Source of the DNA: Ophiobolus disseminans
Taxonomy: Eukaryota > Ascomycota > Dothideomycetes > Pleosporales > Phaeosphaeriaceae
NCBI GenBank assembly: GCA_010093685.1
Contig: MU006227.1
Location: 560,154-624,153, forward strand
DNA: 64,000 bases
Direction of reading: 5' to 3'
Part shown: one piece after another, positions 57,172 through 64,000 of the stretch
How positions within the stretch are numbered: position 1 is the stretch's first letter
How the letters are laid out: each line of letters begins with the position of its first letter
Notes under the pieces: model-generated
What the model was told of the DNA's origin: nothing
Database searches by the model: none
What the model saw: the letters and a program-made list of their open reading frames with translations, nothing else
Program-made: the position numbers and the translations under genes

Positions 57172-59538
57172 ATGACAGAATATCAAAACGTATATAGTAA
57201 CCGCGGCCGCCTGCGGTACATTCCCGACAACCTCTACGACGCCTCACGCGCACATCGCGGCATCTACCAAGGGCGCAATCGACGACCCCACCGCATTCAC
57301 ATCGCACACGTCGGTGCCGACCCTGTGTCATTATCCCGTGAGAAACGACAAGCCACCAGCAAATCATACTTCACCGAAAAGCTGGCGGGCTCCCGGGAAA
57401 GCGCGAAGCGATACTTGAGATCGTTCATCGATACCCACTTCACCCCAGGCCAAGAGGCCACAGACATCCCTACCCCACGATCGTCCACGAGCAGCAATCG
57501 CAACTCGGTCGCCTCTGTACCGGAAGGAGTGTCGCCAGTCGCCACTGAGATGAGGTCGAGTCCCAGAAACTCGGTCGGCGCAATGATTGCCCCAGGCGTG
57601 CCACGACCGTCGCTCACAGATTCGCACTGGTCCTCTGGGAGGACATCGGCCAAGAGCATGATCAGCAGTGTGAAGACTGTGCCTGAAGAAAAGCCCGTAG
57701 CATCTGGCGGTGGTGTTAATGTGAACATCTCTCTCACAGAACCGGCCTTGTTCCTCCGGGGCTTCGAGCAAAATGAAAATTCCGAGCGAAGTACTGCCAT
57801 GCTTCGTGGAACACTGGTACTGAAGATATCAAAGCCGACCAAACTGAAGGCCATCACCCTAAAATTCAGAGGGAAATCCCTGACAAAGTGGCCAGAGGGA
57901 ATACCCCCCAAGAAGGTCGATTTCGAAGAAGTTGACACCCTGATGAGCCACACATGGCCGTTTTTCAATTCGCAATTTCCTGCAGCTGAGACTGGCACTA
58001 GCGCAGATCGTGTGGACCTGTACAAGAGCACAGGTGGCCTCGGCGCGTCACCAAACAACTCTATGTCAAACCTCACGACCAAAGAAGCGAAGCGATTGTC
58101 ACTCCAAGTCAACCAATCACGAAGTTTCGGCAAGGGCGAAACCCCATCCGGTGGGCCATCGGTCGCACAGAGGGGATACAGGACCTTTAATCCGGGCGAG
58201 TACACATACAACTTTGAGCTCCCACTGGACAGCCGTCTCCCTGAGACGATTGACGTCGAACTCGGTTCTGTCAAGTACGAGCTAGAGGCGACCGTGGAAC
58301 GGGCAGGAGCTTTTCGCACAAACCTTGTTGGTACCAAAGAGGTCACTGTCATCCGAGCGCCATCTGAAGGCTCCCTAGAGCAGGTCGAGCCTATCGCAAT
58401 CAGCCGCAGCTGGGAGGACCAACTCCATTACGACATTGTCATATCCGGAAAGTCGTTCCCTCTAGGCGCACAGGTACCCATCGCATTCAAGCTCACTCCA
58501 CTTGCCAAAGTACAATGCCATCGAATCAAGGTGTTCGTGACTGAAAACGTCGAGTATTTCTGTAACAACAAGCGCGTGCATCGCATGGAGCCGGTTCGCA
58601 AGGTTCAGCTCTTCGAGAAGCGAGCAGATGCACCACCCACGAGTACCTTCCCTGGAAGTACGATGCGGATAGTGTCTGGGGGAGGAGTACCGTACGATCA
58701 AAGAGCTGCTGCTGCCCGTGGCGAGGACGTCCAGGTACAAGACCCGACCAATTTACTCGGTAGCCTTACTGGAGACTCAAATATTGGTCCCACAGAGATG
58801 GAATTCAACGTACAACTGCCAAGCTGTCACAACCTGAGGGACAAGGATAAACTGGCCAAGTTACATTTCGACACCACGTACCAGAACATTCAGGTACACC
58901 ACTGGATCAAACTTGTTATGCGCCTCTCGAAACCCGACGCAACCGACCCTACAAAGAGAAGACACTTCGAGATCTCCATCGATTCGCCATTCCACATCCT
59001 TTCTTGCCAGGCAACACAAGCAAATACATCACTACCGGCATACTCGTCACCTGAGCCGGCACTCAGCGGTACCCACGTGCCTGAATGTGGGTGTCCTAAT
59101 GCACCCACTCGACGGACTTCACCTACTGGTTTTGTGCCAACATTGAGTTCGATGGGTCGGTCAAGGGGCAACTCAAGTGCTGATGCCACAATACCGATAC
59201 CACAGCTCACCCGCCCACAAGCTGCACATATCGGCGGACCCAACGACTCCACCGTACAACGACCCATCCACCTTATGCGGGTTCCATCGTTCAATCCGCC
59301 CGCTTTCAGCGATGAGGAACCACCGCCACCTCTTGAGACGCCGCCTCCACTCTACGAGACGATTGCATCGCCCACGAGCGGCCTTGCCGACTACTTCTCA
59401 CGACTATCGGATGCATACGATGACGACAGCGACCCTGAGCGCGTCGACCGCGGGCGTGTCGAAATCCCTCTGACCCCTGGTGGTCGCACAAACCGGAGCA
59501 TGGACGAGCGGCGTACCTGGCTCCCTGTCGGACACTGA
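57172..59538 (+). CDS. Alpha-arrestin with N- and C-arrestin domains and PPxY motif (ART family)
   Basis: Adaptor that would bring a Rsp5/HulA ubiquitin ligase to permeases for endocytosis. 788 aa, single exon, good start context (caccATGac). After a Ser-rich leader the arrestin_N domain begins at VNVNISLTEPALFLRGFEQN and continues with LRGTLVLKISKPTKLKAITL and FNPGEYTYNFELPLDSRLPE; the arrestin_C domain has ISRSWEDQLHYDIVISGKSF, KVQCHRIKVFVTENVEYFC and HHWIKLVMRLSKPD. The tail has PPLY at residues 725-728, a WW-binding PPxY motif, and Ser/Pro-rich low complexity. Rod1/Aly/CreD-type relationships are likely but cannot be separated by eye. Confidence 0.93.
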   Translation: MTEYQNVYSNRGRLRYIPDNLYDASRAHRGIYQGRNRRPHRIHIAHVGADPVSLSREKRQATSKSYFTEKLAGSRESAKRYLRSFIDTHFTPGQEATDIPTPRSSTSSNRNSVASVPEGVSPVATEMRSSPRNSVGAMIAPGVPRPSLTDSHWSSGRTSAKSMISSVKTVPEEKPVASGGGVNVNISLTEPALFLRGFEQNENSERSTAMLRGTLVLKISKPTKLKAITLKFRGKSLTKWPEGIPPKKVDFEEVDTLMSHTWPFFNSQFPAAETGTSADRVDLYKSTGGLGASPNNSMSNLTTKEAKRLSLQVNQSRSFGKGETPSGGPSVAQRGYRTFNPGEYTYNFELPLDSRLPETIDVELGSVKYELEATVERAGAFRTNLVGTKEVTVIRAPSEGSLEQVEPIAISRSWEDQLHYDIVISGKSFPLGAQVPIAFKLTPLAKVQCHRIKVFVTENVEYFCNNKRVHRMEPVRKVQLFEKRADAPPTSTFPGSTMRIVSGGGVPYDQRAAAARGEDVQVQDPTNLLGSLTGDSNIGPTEMEFNVQLPSCHNLRDKDKLAKLHFDTTYQNIQVHHWIKLVMRLSKPDATDPTKRRHFEISIDSPFHILSCQATQANTSLPAYSSPEPALSGTHVPECGCPNAPTRRTSPTGFVPTLSSMGRSRGNSSADATIPIPQLTRPQAAHIGGPNDSTVQRPIHLMRVPSFNPPAFSDEEPPPPLETPPPLYETIASPTSGLADYFSRLSDAYDDDSDPERVDRGRVEIPLTPGGRTNRSMDERRTWLPVGH

Positions 59539-62064
59539 GCACCGACCTGTTTTTATGACGACATGAGACATGCATCATGGATCAAGTGTATATGCGAACC
59601 CATTTTCTTAACTTCAACGTTCATAAGCATCGCCCTCGGGCGGTTTTTGCATTCTTTGTCTGGAAAGCACACCCTAGGACAGGGTCGGAGCAATGGGAAA
59701 ACTTGTAGCATGGTTTCTTCTTCGCATTGTGTATTTCCCTTTAACTCATATTCTGGCTGAGCAGGGTCTGTGGGCTTTCATTTTTGTACATGGCATGGGC
59801 CTTGCTGGGATTGGCGCTTGGTATATCTCATGGCACCCCCTATCGATCTGTCTACGCACCTTGTATATAGTCAAATCACATACCACGCACGTTGTGCCTT
59901 TTTAGCAATCCCTCCACAACGAAGTGAAGTTGCACATGTGGTTCGAAAACGCTGCTGTCGATACTATTAGCGTACGAGGCGTTGCGCTTCACGATCGCGC
60001 TCGACTGGCTTCAGCGTTGTCCATGTTTCACGCTTATCGCCAGCACAACGAGATGAGTCGTTTTTTTCCGACATGGCTACCCATGCCTATCATATGCTAG
60101 GGTCTGCCCTACAGTTTTAGTTTTTTTTTTTCCAAGGCGTTAAGCATGTGCAAACGAAGGTATCCCAGGAACTCTCGGGCTACAACCAAATTTGCTGTCG
60201 TTGCTCAGTGACGTCTGTGGAAATTGTGTCCAAATAGGCGCTATGCTCTGGAGGCTGGCATGGTATTGTTGACTTTGGAAAGGAACGTGGTCTCATGGTT
60301 GTAGGCGCCGGAGCTGGATCTCTGAACCTGGTTACTGTTGCGTGCACCTCGATGGATAATTTCGGCGGTAGTTTTGCGGCGGTGAGGTTTTGTGGTTTGG
60401 GTGCCTGTGTTCTTGTGGCCTTGGTTCTGAGCCAGTGCGTTGTGATGGGCTAGTTAGTTGTGAAACAGGTGCGTTGTGCTGGTGCAACTTTGGAAATTTT
60501 GATGACGATTGATGTACGCTGAGTCTGTGTTGGGTCTTAGGGACACGCTCTCGCTTCATGCTTCACTAGCGAAGTTCACTTTTGATTTTGAGACGGTGTA
60601 TGCTGGCTGTTGACAAGGCACGCTGGAGTTAACAGTTGCGGCCTCGACCCGAAGATCGACGCACCGTCTCAGCCGCAACCAAACTTTGAGGTTTCTTATA
60701 TGGACTACCCCACGCTGAAATATGGTAGACTATCGCATAGCGGAGTGAGGCTGGAAAGCACATCCACTCCCACGCAACGAAGTTCGTTCTCAACGCACGG
60801 CAAGACACACATCTGCCCTCCACCGACGCTCAACGACTTATCGTGCCCACATGACCTTCCGACCACGTCGGTCCGAAATCGCAGCGGCTCAGCAAAGAAT
60901 ACCCCGCGATTACTCGCTGACTGAAGACTTGTCGTTCGGCTTGGATGCAGATGCGACGCAAGCCCTGCATATCAGACATCATGTGATAAGCAAGATGCGG
61001 CCGGGTTCTTAGTCAGATGGTTTCCCCACGCTCCAATGGTCTCGATGCCTAGCACGTGGCGTGCGCACGACGTTGGAAGGTGCGGCTTGTCGCCCCTGCC
61101 CTGCCAATCGGAAAGCAAAGGCCTCCGCCGACACTGGTCTTTTGTTGGCGATAACGACGCCTGGCTCAACAACCTCACGATAGATTGGCCTCCCTTGCTG
61201 CCCCTGCGCACATGCTTTCTTCCGGCGATTGAGATGGCGCTGCGAAGCAAACCTGTTGAAAGGCATCTGGAAGAGTGCAGGTGGCGTTCCTCGGCCGCAA
61301 CCCGGCACGTTAAACTACGTGAGCCAAGGGGATACCAAGAGATTAAGCAGCGCTAGTATTAAACACTCGCGAACAGTCCTCGCTCGGCCTTGTCTGCCCT
61401 TTGCCAACTTCCGCTGCAGCTGCTGAGACTGCTGCTGGACTATCCACGACGCACATTGGCTTGCGGTTGACGCTGAAAAGTTTGGCATTGGCACGTTGCG
61501 CTTCTCGTGGTACCAGCAACAAAGTCGTGGTTGACAGGGCTAGTGGAACCACAACTTGTTTGCGCCGTTGAGCTTTTCGGCTCCAAGCTTCGCAGGGTCT
61601 GCGCCGAGCTGAACTTGGGTCTTTGTAAGCTCAGACGAATTTTCTTGGGACCTCTTGAGCGTCCCATTTCCAGAGCATCACTCACCTGTCACTACTAGCA
61701 GATCGACTTTTTTGGTCGCCTCGTCACTTCCCCGGATACCCCACAGTCCCCGACACCTCGTCGCGCCAACACATCTGCCAACTACGGCATTGCTGGGAGC
61801 GGCGACTGGGCGCACCTTCTCATATATGCATTCGGTTTTGACCTGCATCTCCACCACGACCCGCCGCCATCCTCGACAGCCAACGGGCATCGAGGCCTCC
61901 ATTCTTCCTACATAACCCGTCCAATCGCTCAGATACCCACCCAATTCGACGAACATCCATCGCTCGCTCCTTCCGCCTCGCCACACAAGCTTTTGCGCAA
62001 GCAGGAGGATTCCCTCGGCAACACTTAGGAAGACCCGCATACCCGAAAGAACCCACTTTCCAAA
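59539..62064. other. 2.5-kb region between the arrestin and antiporter genes
   Basis: Both flanking genes run rightward, so this holds the arrestin 3' UTR and the antiporter promoter. There is a T11 run at 60121-60131. Frames up to about 140 codons occur on both strands without recognisable content. The stretch before 62065 is CT-rich, as fungal leaders often are. Confidence 0.5.
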
Positions 62065-64000
62065 ATGGCGTGGGACCACCTTTCCGTTACCAAGCCGCAC
62101 TTGGTGTATGTCATTCTGGGCGGCTTCACCACTCTGTTCATGCTGTGCTCCTCGGTGATCAAGGAGCGCCTATACATTGGAGAAGCTACCGTCGCGACGC
62201 TCTGCGGTATCATCTTTGGGCCACACGCCGCGAACCTCATAGATCCATCAACGTGGGGAAATGTCGACTTGATTACCCTGGAATTCTCGCGCATTGTCCT
62301 CGTCGTACAATGTTTCGCCGTCGGAGTCGAATTGCCAAGGGCATACATGGAGAAGCACTGGAGATCAGTCACTTTCCTTCTGATACCCGTCATGACGTTC
62401 GGCTGGTTGATTACTAGTCTGTTCATCTGGGGTCTTTTCCATACCCATCTCAACTGGTTGGACAGCCTTTGCATCGCCGCCTGTGTTACCGCCACCGATC
62501 CTGTCTTGGCTTCCTCTGTTGTTGGAAAGGGAAAATTTGCAAAGCGAGTCCCAAAGCATTTGCGAGACTTGCTCTCCGCCGAGTCGGGCTGCAATGACGG
62601 CATGGCTTTTCCATTCGTCTACCTGGCCGTTTACCTGATCCGCTACCGCCCTGATGCCAGCAAGGTTGCATACCACTGGATCTGCTACACTATCCTCTAC
62701 GAGTGTTTGTTTGGCGCTATATATGGAGTCGTAATTGGCTATGCTGCTCGCCGCGCTATTCGATGGGCTCACGAAAAGGACATAATCGATCGAGAGAGTT
62801 TCCTTGTATTCTACTTTGTCCTGGCCTTGTGGTGTGCTGGAACAGGCTCCCTGCTAGGACTGGACGATCTGTTAGTAGGTTTTGCCTGTGGAGTAGGTTT
62901 CTCCAACGACGGATGGTTTCTCGAAAAGACGGAAGAATCACACGTTTCCAACGTTATCGATTTGCTGATTAATTTGGCATTCTTCGTCTACTTTGGTGCT
63001 ATCATTCCATGGGACCAGTTCAACTCACCGGACATCATTGGGCTTACACCTTGGCGACTTGTTGTGCTAGGCTTGCTAGTACTTTTCTTCCGTCGCCTAC
63101 CAATCATGCTTCTACTCAAGCCGGTAATTCCAGACATCAAGACATGGCGCGAAGCATCCTTCGCAGGACATTTTGGGCCAATCGGCGTCGGGGGGTTGTT
63201 CGTCGCAATCCTTGCCAGGGCTGAGCTAGAGACCGAATCCACGACACCACTAGCTGTACTACCAGAGGAAGGATTTGAGCACCTCAACATCATTGAGATG
63301 ATTTGGCCCATTACATGTTTCCTGGTCATCGTTAGTATCATCGTGCACGGCAGTTCGATTGCAGTCTTCACTCTCGGCAAGCGTATCAACACGCTCACTA
63401 TCTCTCTATCATATACCCAGGCAAACGAGGAGGGACCAGGTTGGATGGACCGATTGCCCCGCATACAGTCGCGGTCAAGGACTTCCATGTCTGGTCGCAG
63501 GGCATCCGAATCCTCTTTCGATGAAAAGGCAGAGGGCAACGGTACTGGTGCACTTCCTGCTACAGGTTATGCTGGAAACTTTTTACGGCGTCAGAAAGAG
63601 GAAGAAAATGGGAGTCGGTCCAATTCACGTCGCCCAACGAATCGCAAGAAGTGGGACGCTGGGCGAGGACCTGGTGGGCCCATATCTCAATCCGCCTTTG
63701 GTCCGACAACTAGACGCGGCGACGAGAGAATCGAAAGTATGCCTCCTGGGCAAGATATTGACGCCTTCGAAGACAAAATGGCTGTCTCTAGTGACAGTTC
63801 TTCCAATGGCAAGGAGAAGATGAAGACGCAGCAACCACAGGAAGAGATATTTCAAGAAGGCCATGACACCGTTATAGAAGACGAAGAGGGTAACGTTCTA
63901 GAGGTGATGGATGATAGTGGTCACCATGGCCAAGAACGTGACAGGCACGACCGACAAGAGGCGACTCGATTGATGAGTGAGGAGAATGTTCAGGGTGGCG
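62065..64000 (+). CDS. Na+/H+ antiporter of the fungal Nha1/Sod2 family, 3' end cut by the window edge
   Basis: Plasma-membrane exchanger that exports sodium and potassium against protons, for salt tolerance and pH and potassium balance. The frame opens at ATG 62065 (caaaATGgc) and runs off the right edge, 645 codons so far. The membrane part (first ~440 residues) matches the family: HLVYVILGGFTTLFMLCSS, LYIGEATVATLCGIIFGP, then TATDPVLASSVVGKGKFAKR with D145 and LLSAESGCNDGMAFPFVYL with N177-D178, the ion-binding ND pair, and WREASFAGHFGPIGVGGLF. The following cytosolic tail is long, hydrophilic and Ser/Glu-rich, as in Nha1, where it controls activity. No intron is needed. Confidence 0.96.
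   Translation, partial: MAWDHLSVTKPHLVYVILGGFTTLFMLCSSVIKERLYIGEATVATLCGIIFGPHAANLIDPSTWGNVDLITLEFSRIVLVVQCFAVGVELPRAYMEKHWRSVTFLLIPVMTFGWLITSLFIWGLFHTHLNWLDSLCIAACVTATDPVLASSVVGKGKFAKRVPKHLRDLLSAESGCNDGMAFPFVYLAVYLIRYRPDASKVAYHWICYTILYECLFGAIYGVVIGYAARRAIRWAHEKDIIDRESFLVFYFVLALWCAGTGSLLGLDDLLVGFACGVGFSNDGWFLEKTEESHVSNVIDLLINLAFFVYFGAIIPWDQFNSPDIIGLTPWRLVVLGLLVLFFRRLPIMLLLKPVIPDIKTWREASFAGHFGPIGVGGLFVAILARAELETESTTPLAVLPEEGFEHLNIIEMIWPITCFLVIVSIIVHGSSIAVFTLGKRINTLTISLSYTQANEEGPGWMDRLPRIQSRSRTSMSGRRASESSFDEKAEGNGTGALPATGYAGNFLRRQKEEENGSRSNSRRPTNRKKWDAGRGPGGPISQSAFGPTTRRGDERIESMPPGQDIDAFEDKMAVSSDSSSNGKEKMKTQQPQEEIFQEGHDTVIEDEEGNVLEVMDDSGHHGQERDRHDRQEATRLMSEENVQGG

Noticed and set aside
1..64000. 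CRISPR arrays, bacterial operons, prophage or plasmid functions
   Set aside because: The DNA is eukaryotic with spliceosomal introns throughout; no regularly spaced repeats were seen.

Overview
The window is nuclear DNA of a filamentous ascomycete, most likely a dothideomycete (inference from gene content). Genes carry short GT-AG introns of about 45-75 nt with CTRAY-like branch sites. Conserved fungal genes include CAND1, RPL22, an MKT1 homologue, a Dpb11/Rad4-type BRCT protein, two PPxY alpha-arrestins and an Nha1-type antiporter. There are also fungal-specific families: HET, SRR1-like, terpene cyclase, fungal CorA-like and many MFS genes. No organelle, viral or bacterial segment was seen.

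Layout. 0-14.9 kb is mostly ordinary: a partial MFS transporter, a secreted Cys-rich protein with a defective splice site, a microbial-type PARG, a PLAC8 protein, a mitochondrial acidic protein, CAND1 and a small C2H2-like protein. 15.1-17.0 kb is a dead 1.9-kb pogo/Fot1 DNA transposon with intact 45-bp terminal inverted repeats and a TA target duplication. 17.3-25.5 kb is a fast-evolving block: an F-box-like gene, three tandem RING-type paralogues (one apparently intact, one with a frameshift and two stops, one cut inside the RING) and a frameshifted HET gene followed by weak degenerate repeats. 26.8-31.7 kb holds an LDB19-type arrestin, about 3 kb without genes, and RPL22. 33.2-37.0 kb is a tandem array of three SRR1-like genes, all damaged. 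37.1-43.9 kb holds an ACS-family MFS transporter (8 exons, one of only 2 nt), a class I terpene cyclase and a TauD-type dioxygenase, a possible minimal terpenoid locus. 44.6-64 kb holds a CorA-like protein, a small two-exon gene, MKT1, an iron/2-oxoglutarate oxygenase, Dpb11/Rad4, a second arrestin and the start of Nha1.

How the genes relate. The housekeeping genes have unrelated roles in SCF turnover, translation, mRNA regulation, replication checkpoint, endocytic adaptors and ion export. The two arrestins both carry PPxY sites for a Rsp5/HulA-type ubiquitin ligase. The accessory block shows one theme: local gene duplication followed by decay, with several stops at positions where a single C-to-T change in a Gln or Arg codon would explain them. 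This is consistent with RIP-like mutation but not proved here.

Exon boundaries were derived by eye from reading frames and splice consensus. In the multi-exon genes presented as intact, the exon lengths sum to a whole number of codons where both ends are in the window. No searches were run.
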